Shown here: positions 1-5,291 of the stretch, one piece after another | Layout of the letters: the number at the start of each line of letters is the position of its first letter | Position numbering within the stretch: the first letter of the stretch is position 1 | From: an uncultured Clostridium sp. | GTDB lineage: Bacteria; Bacillota; Clostridia; TANB77; CAG-508 | DNA: 5,330 nt | NCBI GenBank assembly: GCA_946497585.1 | Contig: CAMMLF010000114.1 | Span: forward strand, 1 to 5,330 | Direction: 5' to 3' | Translations under genes and position numbers: made by a program | Notes under the pieces: model-generated | The model's input: the letters and a program-made list of their open reading frames with translations, nothing else | What the model was told of the DNA's origin: nothing | The model's database searches: none

Positions 1-1
1 T

Positions 2-292
2 TTTAATGGACAAGATAGTTCATTAATAAAATATGAAGAGCATATTAAAAATAAATTTCCAAATGGAGAATCTTTAAAAGATGTAGAAATTAGAGTAAGA
101 GATTTTTGCAATTATTTACTAAAAAGCTATGATGGGAAAAACATTGCACTAGTTTCGCATAGGGCTCCACAACTGGCGTTAGAAGTGATTACAAAAAATA
201 TTAGTTGGGAAGAGGCAATAAATAATGATTGGCGAAAAATAAAAAATTGGAAACCAGGTTGGAGATATGAAATTAATAATACTTTTAGATAG
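2..292 (+). CDS. Histidine phosphatase family protein (phosphoglycerate mutase-like), C-terminal part
   Basis: An open frame runs from the window edge to a TAG at 290-292 and gives 96 residues. The N-terminal part, with the catalytic RHG motif, lies outside the window. The visible part has the C-terminal signature of the histidine phosphatase superfamily: FPNGESLKDVEIRV (residues 19-32), where the Glu/Ser belong to the substrate pocket region, then IALVSHRAPQLALEV (48-62) carrying the second active-site histidine, H53. A Trp-rich tail follows (NDWRKIKNWKPGW, 75-87), which I recall from a clostridial/bacterial subgroup annotated only as 'histidine phosphatase family protein'. Such enzymes hydrolyse phosphate esters through a phospho-histidine; the substrate here cannot be told. 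No hairpin terminator follows, only a T-run (293-300). Confidence 0.85.
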   Translation, partial: FNGQDSSLIKYEEHIKNKFPNGESLKDVEIRVRDFCNYLLKSYDGKNIALVSHRAPQLALEVITKNISWEEAINNDWRKIKNWKPGWRYEINNTFR

Positions 293-331
293 ATTTTTTT
301 ATTAAAGGTCTAATTGAAGAGTGTTAGAAAC

Positions 332-360
332 TTGACAAACTTATTTAGCAAATATAAAAT
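332..360 (+). promoter_or_regulatory. Sigma-A-type promoter upstream of the SDR remnant
   Basis: A perfect -35 box TTGACA (332-337) is followed after 17 bases by TAAAAT (355-360), five of six matches to the -10 consensus; TATAAA at 353-358 is an overlapping alternative with a 15-base spacer. Transcription would start near 367 and give an untranslated leader of about 100 bases before the SDR start. It is the best promoter in the window and may now mainly serve the genes downstream of the broken SDR gene. Evidence is sequence match only. Confidence 0.6.
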
Positions 361-456
361 TATTCTATAAATAAAAATTAAGAAAAACTATTAAATTTTT
401 AGAATGAAAACACGTGAAAACTCATAAAATAAAAGCTTTATAGAATTATTATATTT

Positions 457-462
457 AGGAGG
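457..462 (+). promoter_or_regulatory. Strong Shine-Dalgarno site for the SDR remnant
   Basis: AGGAGG lies five bases before the ATG at 468. It is the best SD match in the window and fixes the start of the SDR frame, showing that the remnant descends from a normally expressed gene. Confidence 0.7.
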
Positions 463-467
463 CACAA

Positions 468-738
468 ATGAAAACAGAAGTTATAACAGGTTCTGCAAGA
501 GGACTAGGATTTGAAATGGCAAAACAATTTATACAAAATGATTTTAACGTTGTAATATGTGATATTTTAGAGGAAAAATTAGAAAATTCAAGACAAGAAC
601 TTTCAAAAATGGCTAAAGATGATAATAGAGTTCTTGCTTTAAAATGTGATGTTACAGTAGAATCAGACTTACTTTAGATTCATGACATGTGCTTTCAATA
701 AGAGAGATTTTTTTAAAGCCTTAGGAGATGGAAAGTAA
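468..738 (+). pseudogene. Truncated short-chain dehydrogenase/reductase (SDR), internal deletion and frameshift
   Basis: The frame from ATG 468 to TAG 675-677 encodes 69 residues that match the start of a classical SDR: the glycine-rich NAD(P)-binding motif TGSARGLG (7-14), an acidic residue after the second strand (VVICDI, D32, which usually favours NAD), and the CDV stretch that contacts adenine (60-62). Everything after that is missing: no NNAG motif and no catalytic Ser-Tyr-Lys, where the family normally has about 250 residues. In the +1 frame, 679-738 reads FMTCAFNKRDFFKALGDGK and ends at TAA 736-738. This resembles an SDR C-terminal tail, so an out-of-frame deletion of roughly 500 bases near 660-680 is the simplest explanation. 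The N-terminal part is seen clearly; assigning the tail to the same gene is inference. The product would be catalytically dead. Confidence 0.75.
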
Positions 739-800
739 TAGGTGATTATAACAATAATTTAAATATAAAATAATATTTAATTTGAAGATAGGTAATTTTT

Positions 801-1358
801 ATGAAAAGTGAGATTATTGTAGAATGTTTAAACAATTCTAAAGCGAATCTAATGCTAAAAGTAGAGGGCGAAGAAAAACTTTCTACAAAAGCATATATAG
901 GCAGAAACGGAACAACAGACAATAAAGTTGAGGGAGACGGAAAAACTCCAATAGGAACATTCAAATTAGGAAAAATATTTGGCTTTAGTGACAAAGAAAA
1001 AGTAAAAGCAGAGTTTAATATAGATAACTATACACAAATAACTCCAACCATGTATTGGGTAGATGACTCTAACTCGACTCATTACAATAAACTTGTAGAC
1101 ACAAAAGAAATAAAAAAAGACTGGCAAAGTGCGGAGCATTTATGCGATTTTCCAATAGAATATGAATATGGAATAGAGATAAAAACAAATCCTAACAATA
1201 TTCCTAACAAAGGAAGTGCAATATTTTTACATTGCTCAAATAATAAGCCTACTGCGGGTTGCGTAGCAATACCAAAAGATGATATAATAAAATTGTTAAG
1301 ATTTATAAAAGGAGAAACAACAATAAAAATAGTACAAGGAGACTTATGGAAAGTGTAG
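801..1358 (+). CDS. L,D-transpeptidase family protein (YkuD-type catalytic domain), no signal peptide
   Basis: A 185-residue protein made almost entirely of a divergent YkuD/ErfK-type domain (COG3786-like). Diagnostic pieces are GRNGTTDNKVEGDGKTPIGTF (34-54), the entry strand of the fold, and the active site SAIFLHC (139-145) followed by PTAGCVAIP (150-158), with H144 and catalytic C154. Known members form or hydrolyse 3-3 links between peptidoglycan stems, or attach proteins to them, using the cysteine thiol. The central part (about 71-130) is family-typical but without motifs I can name. The start is fixed: TAG at 789-791 blocks extension upstream, and a weak SD (AGGT, 790-793) lies 7 bases before ATG. 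The domain begins almost at residue 1 and there is no hydrophobic signal, odd for an enzyme that should work outside the membrane. The end overlaps the next gene by 13 bases. Confidence 0.8.
   Translation: MKSEIIVECLNNSKANLMLKVEGEEKLSTKAYIGRNGTTDNKVEGDGKTPIGTFKLGKIFGFSDKEKVKAEFNIDNYTQITPTMYWVDDSNSTHYNKLVDTKEIKKDWQSAEHLCDFPIEYEYGIEIKTNPNNIPNKGSAIFLHCSNNKPTAGCVAIPKDDIIKLLRFIKGETTIKIVQGDLWKV
1336..1341 (+). promoter_or_regulatory. Shine-Dalgarno site inside the L,D-transpeptidase gene
   Basis: AAGGAG sits four bases before ATG 1346 and lies within the last codons of the upstream gene. It supports the overlapping start of the methyltransferase over any later start. Confidence 0.65.
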
Positions 1359-2287
1359 CAAAGGCAAAAAGCAAATTGCCATTAGATTTTATAACCGAAC
1401 TAAATAATACATTTAATCCAAGAATTGTAGATAAAATACTTTCAGGAATGTTAGAAAAAAGATACACAACTTTAAGAGTAAATAGTATAAAATATAATAT
1501 AGAGGAATTAAAAAAATATTTTGATAATATTGGAATTAAATACGAAACAGTTCCATGGTATGATGATGCCCTAATTATATTAAATTCAAATGAAAGTCAA
1601 ATACAATCATTAGAAATATACAAAAATGGTTTTATTTATATGCAAAGTTTATCAAGTATGCTTCCACCTCTAGTGCTAGAGCCAAAAGAAAATGAAAAAG
1701 TACTTGATTTAACAGCAGCACCGGGCAGTAAAACAACTCAGATGGCAAGCTTAATGAACAATAAAGGATGTATTTTGGCAAATGAGTTAGATAAAATTAG
1801 ATGTGATAAGCTAAGATTTAATATAAAAATGCAAGGAGCTACAATTTGTGAAGTTCAAAATGGTAGAGGAGAAGAAATTGGCGAAAAATATCCAAATGAG
1901 TTTGACAAAGTTTTGCTAGATACGACTTGTAGTGGTGAAGGAAGATTCATACTACAAGATGAAAAATCATATAAAGCATGGTCTACGAAAGAAGTAGAAG
2001 ACTTAACCAAAACTCAAAAAGATTTATTTGCAAGTGCATATAAAGCTTTGAAACCGGGCGGTGAAATGGTATATTCAACTTGTACTTTAAATAAATTTGA
2101 GAATGAAGAAGTTTTGAATTGGGCATTTAATCAATTTAATATGGAAATAGTAAAAATTGAAATAGAATTAAAAAACACACTAAAAGGAATTGCAAAAGGA
2201 TATAATAATGAATTAAAGAATGCAATTAGAGTATTGCCTACAAAAGAACAAGAAGGATTTTTTGTTGCAAAATTAATTAAGAAATAA
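1346..2287 (+). CDS. RsmB/NOP-family SAM-dependent RNA (cytosine-5-)-methyltransferase
   Basis: A 313-residue protein with the ordered motifs of the RsmB/RsmF/NOP2 family, which methylates C5 of cytosines in rRNA or tRNA with S-adenosylmethionine. KRYTTLRVNSIK (38-49) is the conserved N-terminal segment; DLTAAPGSKT (121-130) is SAM-binding motif I; LLDTTCSGEGRF (190-201) is motif IV with C195; YSTCTLNKFENEE (243-255) is motif VI with the second cysteine, C246. In the family one cysteine attacks the base and the other helps release the product. The C-terminal IRVLP...GFFVAKL is also typical. The protein is the bare catalytic core: it lacks the N-terminal NusB-like domain of RsmB and the long C-terminal extension of RsmF, so the target cannot be named. 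ATG 1346 has AAGGAG at 1336-1341 inside the preceding gene, and overlaps it by 13 bases, suggesting coupled translation. Confidence 0.9.
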   Translation: MESVAKAKSKLPLDFITELNNTFNPRIVDKILSGMLEKRYTTLRVNSIKYNIEELKKYFDNIGIKYETVPWYDDALIILNSNESQIQSLEIYKNGFIYMQSLSSMLPPLVLEPKENEKVLDLTAAPGSKTTQMASLMNNKGCILANELDKIRCDKLRFNIKMQGATICEVQNGRGEEIGEKYPNEFDKVLLDTTCSGEGRFILQDEKSYKAWSTKEVEDLTKTQKDLFASAYKALKPGGEMVYSTCTLNKFENEEVLNWAFNQFNMEIVKIEIELKNTLKGIAKGYNNELKNAIRVLPTKEQEGFFVAKLIKK

Positions 2288-2385
2288 TTTGAAATAAACT
2301 ATTTATCATATAATTATACAAAAGATTAAAATAATACTTATCATAGAAATTAATAAAATAATTCAAGAAAGGAAATAAAATAATT

Positions 2386-2592
2386 ATGAGATGTCCTAAC
2401 TGTGGAAGCACTAATATATCTAGTATTACAGATACCCATACACATACTAAAGGTTTTGATGGCAGTGATGCTTGCTGTGGATATTTGCTATTTGGCTGGC
2501 CGGGAATTTTGTGTGGACTTTGCAATACAGGAGATACAACAACTACAACTAGAACAACATATATTTGCAATGATTGTGGAACGAGGTTTTAG
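2386..2592 (+). CDS. Small zinc-ribbon protein with central Cys/Gly-rich hydrophobic segment
   Basis: A 68-residue protein with two zinc-knuckle halves at its ends: CPNCGS (C3, C6) and YICNDCGTRF (C61, C64), which should together bind one Zn2+. Between them is a Thr/His-rich stretch (THTHT, 17-21), then CCGYLLFGWPGILCGLC (30-46) with four more cysteines (C30, C31, C43, C46) around a short hydrophobic stretch, and a Thr-rich linker (51-58). This split-ribbon arrangement resembles small clostridial 'zinc ribbon domain-containing' proteins and is loosely reminiscent of LITAF-like membrane-associated zinc ribbons; no function is known to me. SD AAAGGA (2368-2373) is 12 bases from ATG, rather far. 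A second frame over almost the same bases (2402-2605) lacks any such pattern and is taken as a shadow. It lies 98 bases after the methyltransferase and 77 before the DUF2085 gene. Confidence 0.75.
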   Translation: MRCPNCGSTNISSITDTHTHTKGFDGSDACCGYLLFGWPGILCGLCNTGDTTTTTRTTYICNDCGTRF

Positions 2593-2669
2593 TTCCAATA
2601 GCTAATATTCAGTGACGGAGAAATATTTTAATATTCGATTTTGAAAGGATTATTAAATAAAAAACTACA

Positions 2670-3035
2670 ATGAAAAAACAAACAAAGATAAAAACATGGG
2701 CGTTTTTTATGCGATTAGGAAATAGATTGGGATGCCATCAAAGAGAAGATAGAAGTTTCTTCATAGGAAAATGGCAATTCCCAATTTGCGCTAGATGCAC
2801 AGGAATACTGCTAGGTCAAATCATAGCAGTAATTTTGTATTGTTTTAAAATAAAATTGCCAACAATTTTAGCACTCATATTTCTACTTATAATGTTTTTG
2901 GACTGGTATATTCAATACAAAAAAATAAAAGAATCTACCAATATTAGAAGACTAATAACTGGCACACTTGCTGGAATTGGTCAAATAAGCATTGTTTTAA
3001 ATGTTATAATCTATATTGTATCATTATTTAATTAA
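2670..3035 (+). CDS. DUF2085 family membrane protein
   Basis: A 121-residue protein with the conserved signature of DUF2085: GCHQREDRSFFIGKWQFPIC (21-40) running into ARCTGILLGQ (41-50), then LDWYIQYKKIKESTNIRR (77-94) and a final TG-L-G-G element (97-104). Three membrane segments are evident at about 44-60, 63-80 and 98-119. The invariant C22-H23, C40 and C43 in the N-terminal, probably membrane-proximal part look like a metal site, but that is inference; no function is established for the family to my knowledge. An in-frame TAA at 2658-2660 fixes the start no earlier than ATG 2670. The only SD-like sequence (GAAAGGA, 2643-2649) is 20 bases away, too far for normal use, so translation may be weak or use a start such as M14, although the Lys-rich N-terminus looks natural. 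Confidence 0.85.
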   Translation: MKKQTKIKTWAFFMRLGNRLGCHQREDRSFFIGKWQFPICARCTGILLGQIIAVILYCFKIKLPTILALIFLLIMFLDWYIQYKKIKESTNIRRLITGTLAGIGQISIVLNVIIYIVSLFN

Positions 3036-3093
3036 TATGCATAATAAATAGTATAGAAAAATGGCAAGAACATATATTGCGAATTTAACAAAG

Positions 3094-3099
3094 AAAGGA
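3094..3099 (+). promoter_or_regulatory. Shine-Dalgarno site deciding the start of the cysteine synthase-like gene
   Basis: AAAGGA lies nine bases before ATG 3109. The frame stays open back to an ATG at 3061, but nothing SD-like precedes that codon, and the extra 16 residues do not look like the family N-terminus. Confidence 0.7.
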
Positions 3100-3108
3100 T
3101 TATTTATT

Positions 3109-4065
3109 ATGAAATTAGTTGGTAACACTCCAATGATAAAAATAAATTATGAATACAATGGCAAAAGAAAATATTTATATACAAAATTAGAATATTATAA
3201 CTTAACAGGGAGCATTAAAGATAGAGTGGCAATGTATATAATACAAAATGCCATAAAAACAGGAAAATTAAGACAAGGCACACCTATAATAGAAGCCACA
3301 AGCGGAAATACAGGAATAGCTCTTTCAGCAATTGGAGCAAAAATGAAATGTCCTGTATATATTTTTATACCTGATTGGGCGAGCATTGAAAGAATTGAAT
3401 TAATGAAAATGTATGGTGCAAATGTAATTTTAGTCAGCAAAGAAGATGGCGGATTTATAAAGTGTACTGATTTGGCAATAAAAATGGCAAAAGAGAATGG
3501 AGCATTTTTAGCAAATCAATTTGAAAATGAAGATAATTATTTAGCTCATTATGAAACAACTGGAAAGGAAATAGTAGATGAAGTTCCAGAAGAAATAGGC
3601 TCATTTGTATCAGGAGTTGGAACAGGCGGAACTTTAATGGGAGCTGGAATAAGAATAAAAGAGAAGTACAATAATAGCAAAATAATAGCAATTGAACCTG
3701 AGAATATGCCAATAATATCTAAAGGAAAGAAAATAGCAAATCATAAAATAGAAGGAATAGGAGATGACTTTGTTCCCGGACTTTTAGATAAATCTAAAAT
3801 AGATAATATTTATTTAATTAATGATGATGATGCAATAAATATGTCAAAAAAATTAGCAAAAGAGCTGGGCTTAGGAGTTGGAATTTCTTCGGGCGCAAAT
3901 TTTATGGGTTGTGTAATGGAAAATGATAAAAATGCAAAACCAGCCACTACTGTATTTGCAGATGATAATAAAAAATATTTATCAACAGACCTTTTCAAAG
4001 AAATTGAGGTAAAAGATGAATATATTTCAAACAAAGTGCATTTATTAGATTATGAGGTTGTCTAA
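3109..4065 (+). CDS. Cysteine synthase family PLP-dependent enzyme (CysK-like)
   Basis: A 318-residue fold-type II PLP enzyme. From the chosen start it opens MKLVGNTPMIKI, the typical O-acetylserine sulfhydrylase beginning. Motifs in order: LTGSIKDR (33-40) with the PLP-binding lysine K37; EATSGNTG (62-69), the substrate-carboxylate loop; NQF (136-138) and TTG (150-152); GVGTGGT (169-175), which holds the PLP phosphate; HKIEGIGDDFVP (212-223); SSGAN (260-264), whose Ser contacts the pyridine nitrogen; and KKYLST (288-293). Length matches CysK (about 310-320) and there is no C-terminal CBS domain. The expected reaction is O-acetylserine plus sulfide to cysteine and acetate. However, NLTGSIKDR in place of the usual NPGSSVKDR marks a divergent subgroup, so another thiol or amino-acid substrate is possible. 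No serine acetyltransferase or sulfur gene is adjacent. A longer version from ATG 3061 is less likely. Confidence 0.88.
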   Translation: MKLVGNTPMIKINYEYNGKRKYLYTKLEYYNLTGSIKDRVAMYIIQNAIKTGKLRQGTPIIEATSGNTGIALSAIGAKMKCPVYIFIPDWASIERIELMKMYGANVILVSKEDGGFIKCTDLAIKMAKENGAFLANQFENEDNYLAHYETTGKEIVDEVPEEIGSFVSGVGTGGTLMGAGIRIKEKYNNSKIIAIEPENMPIISKGKKIANHKIEGIGDDFVPGLLDKSKIDNIYLINDDDAINMSKKLAKELGLGVGISSGANFMGCVMENDKNAKPATTVFADDNKKYLSTDLFKEIEVKDEYISNKVHLLDYEVV

Positions 4066-4083
4066 TTAAATTTCAAAAAACTC

Positions 4084-4112
4084 TTTACAAGTTTTAAATT
4101 TTGATTAATAAT
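4084..4112 (+). promoter_or_regulatory. Candidate sigma-A-type promoter of the serine hydrolase gene
   Basis: TTTACA (4084-4089) and AATAAT (4107-4112) each match five of six consensus bases and are 17 bases apart. Transcription would start near 4119, leaving a leader of roughly 70 bases. It sits just after the cysteine synthase-like gene, so the serine hydrolase is probably expressed as its own unit. Such matches arise easily in AT-rich DNA. Confidence 0.45.
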
Positions 4113-4187
4113 TAAGAAGAAAGTAAAAGAGGTTTCAAGGAGACAACATTATTAGCCTTTTGACTAAAGAAAGGGATGGAAAATAAA

Positions 4188-5135
4188 ATGCGCGAAGCAA
4201 AAGCTAGAAAAAAGAAGAGAAATGTTAAAAATATTATATGTGTTATATTAATTATTATATTGCTTGCGATGTTAGTTTTGACTTTGTACATAGATAAAAG
4301 AGATGTATCAAAAGAAGTTTTTTCCCCAATACAAGCATGGGCAGAAATTGCTCCAACTATAAATGTGGATGATGCAATATATTTAGAAGAAACAGAAAGT
4401 GAAGAAGTTAAAAATTTAATTTCACAAATTATGAGCAAGAACGGGTTGAACTCAAGTAATTTTGGCTTTTTCTTCTATAATATAAATACTAGAGAATATT
4501 ATTTCTATAATGAAGATAAATATTTTACAGCAGCAAGCACAGTAAAAGTGCCAGTTGCAATGCTTTATTATGATAAAATAAATACAGGTGAAATAACTGA
4601 AGATGATACATTATTATATAAATCAAATGCGTATGAAGCTGGCGCAGGAGATGTTACTTCAAAGTATAGACCTGGCTCATATATACCATATTCAGTTTTG
4701 CTTGAAGAATTAATAGTAGATAGTGACAACACAGCAAACAACATTCTTATAAGCAATATTGGATGGAAACAATACAGATATGACATAGCAGAATATTCAG
4801 AAAGAAGTCTTTCAAACACATTTTATGGCTCAAATGTAACCTGTCCCGGATTTGCATATGATGTCATCAAATACTTATATAATCATTCTAGTGAGTATAC
4901 AGAACTTTTAGAAAATATGAAAAAATCATCTTATGGAAAATATTTAAAAGAATATCTAGATTATGATGTAGCACATAAATATGGTAGTTATGGCGGATAT
5001 GTTCATGATTATGGAATTATATATGGAAAGCAAACTTATTTAATGGGAGTGTATACAAAAAATAAAAATAATGCACCAACTTTGATTGCAAGTATTGGAA
5101 AACAGGTAGTGGATTTGGTTGAAGAATGTCAATAG
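4188..5135 (+). CDS. Membrane-anchored serine hydrolase, class A beta-lactamase-like (PF13354-type)
   Basis: About 315 residues. A Lys/Arg-rich start is followed by one hydrophobic segment (about 14-34, NIICVILIIILLAMLVL), an uncleaved anchor or signal; the rest should be extracellular. The penicillin-recognising fold shows AASTVKVPVA (115-124) with the SxxK pair S117 and K120, VDSDNTANN (177-185) with S179-D180-N181, and AHKYGSYGG (262-270), where KYG replaces the usual KTG. I see no ExxLN omega-loop motif between SDN and KYG, so true beta-lactamase activity is doubtful; a peptidoglycan peptidase or uncharacterised hydrolase is likelier. ATG 4188 is preferred because AAGG (4171-4174) lies 13 bases ahead; ATG 4176 directly abuts that site and cannot use it, but would add only MENK. 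The last two codons and the stop (TGT CAA TAG) lie within a repeated palindrome. Confidence 0.85.
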   Translation: MREAKARKKKRNVKNIICVILIIILLAMLVLTLYIDKRDVSKEVFSPIQAWAEIAPTINVDDAIYLEETESEEVKNLISQIMSKNGLNSSNFGFFFYNINTREYYFYNEDKYFTAASTVKVPVAMLYYDKINTGEITEDDTLLYKSNAYEAGAGDVTSKYRPGSYIPYSVLLEELIVDSDNTANNILISNIGWKQYRYDIAEYSERSLSNTFYGSNVTCPGFAYDVIKYLYNHSSEYTELLENMKKSSYGKYLKEYLDYDVAHKYGSYGGYVHDYGIIYGKQTYLMGVYTKNKNNAPTLIASIGKQVVDLVEECQ

Positions 5136-5153
5136 GGACGCTCCTTTTTGACA
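5127..5153. repeat. REP-like palindrome, copy 1 (overlaps serine hydrolase stop)
   Basis: A 27-bp imperfect palindrome: arm TGTCAATAGGGA, loop CGC, arm TCCTTTTTGACA. The 12-bp stem has one T-T mismatch and one G-T pair, so it folds somewhat better in + strand RNA. It begins in the penultimate codon of the upstream gene and holds its TAG stop. There is no T-run after the stem, so it is not a textbook intrinsic terminator, though it could stabilise the mRNA 3' end. Confidence 0.85.
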
Positions 5154-5156
5154 CTA

Positions 5157-5183
5157 TGTCAATAGGGACGCTCCTTTTTGACA
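5157..5183. repeat. REP-like palindrome, copy 2 (perfect tandem copy)
   Basis: Identical to copy 1 over all 27 bases and separated from it by CTA. CTA and TGTC also follow this copy, so 5127-5190 is a 30-base period repeated twice plus four bases. The junction TTGACA-CTA-TGTCAA (5148-5162) is itself a perfect 6-bp hairpin, so the pair can fold in two registers. Confidence 0.85.
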
Positions 5184-5194
5184 CTATGTCACAA

Positions 5195-5221
5195 AGTCAA
5201 TAGTGATGCTCTTTTTTGATA
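5195..5221. repeat. REP-like palindrome, copy 3 (decayed)
   Basis: This stretch matches copies 1 and 2 at 22 of 27 bases. The differences are at repeat positions 1, 10, 13, 18 and 26; three of the five are C to T. The stem is weakened but still recognisable (GTCAA against TTGAT at the base). Its right arm ends in TTGATA, which could serve as a -35 box for the next gene. Confidence 0.7.
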
Positions 5222-5244
5222 CAATAATTAAAAATACTTAATAT
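5216..5244 (+). promoter_or_regulatory. Weak candidate promoter for the last partial gene
   Basis: TTGATA (5216-5221, five of six matches) lies in the right arm of repeat copy 3, and TAATAT (5239-5244, four of six) follows after 17 bases. The -10 overlaps the left arm of an inverted repeat (5234-5263). This is consensus matching only, in very AT-rich sequence. Confidence 0.3.
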
Positions 5245-5263
5245 TTAATTCAAAATTAAGTAT
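5234..5263. repeat. AT-rich inverted repeat upstream of the last gene
   Basis: ATACTTAAT (5234-5242) and ATTAAGTAT (5255-5263) are perfect 9-base inverted arms around a 12-base loop. It lies between the palindrome cluster and the SD of the next gene. It could be an operator or simply a chance AT-rich pairing; no T-run supports a terminator. Confidence 0.4.
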
Positions 5264-5291
5264 ACCAATTAAAAAAGAAAGGAAACAAAAA

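Noticed and set aside
404..427. Seven-codon upstream frame (MKTRENS) in the leader of the SDR remnant
   Set aside because: No SD, no regulatory hairpin nearby, and short frames of this size are expected by chance.
746..994. Minus-strand frames opposite the L,D-transpeptidase, cysteine synthase-like and serine hydrolase genes
   Set aside because: They are antisense to strongly supported genes, are rich in Leu/Phe/Ser as expected from AT-rich antisense, and show no domain motifs.
2289..2314. Promoter (TTGAAA and TATAAT) before the zinc-ribbon gene
   Set aside because: The -10 at 2309-2314 is perfect, but the best -35 match leaves a spacer of only 14 bases, and such boxes are common in AT-rich gaps.
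2402..2605. A 67-codon frame overlapping the zinc-ribbon gene
   Set aside because: It is a +1 shadow of the zinc-ribbon frame: it has no SD of its own, no recognisable domain, and the overlapping frame has clear paired CxxC motifs.
3061..3108. Sixteen-residue N-terminal extension of the cysteine synthase-like gene from ATG 3061
   Set aside because: No SD precedes 3061, while AAAGGA sits nine bases before ATG 3109, where the family-typical N-terminus begins.
4137..4186. Good SD (AAGGAG, 4137-4142) followed by ATT and a 12-codon frame ending one base before ATG 4188, a possible leader peptide
   Set aside because: ATT is a very rare start codon and the peptide has no attenuator-like codon run or paired hairpins; most likely chance.
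5127..5222. CRISPR array or intrinsic terminator for the repeat cluster
   Set aside because: The spacers are 3 bases rather than about 30 unique bases, which excludes CRISPR; the hairpins lack a trailing T-run, so a standard terminator is not supported.
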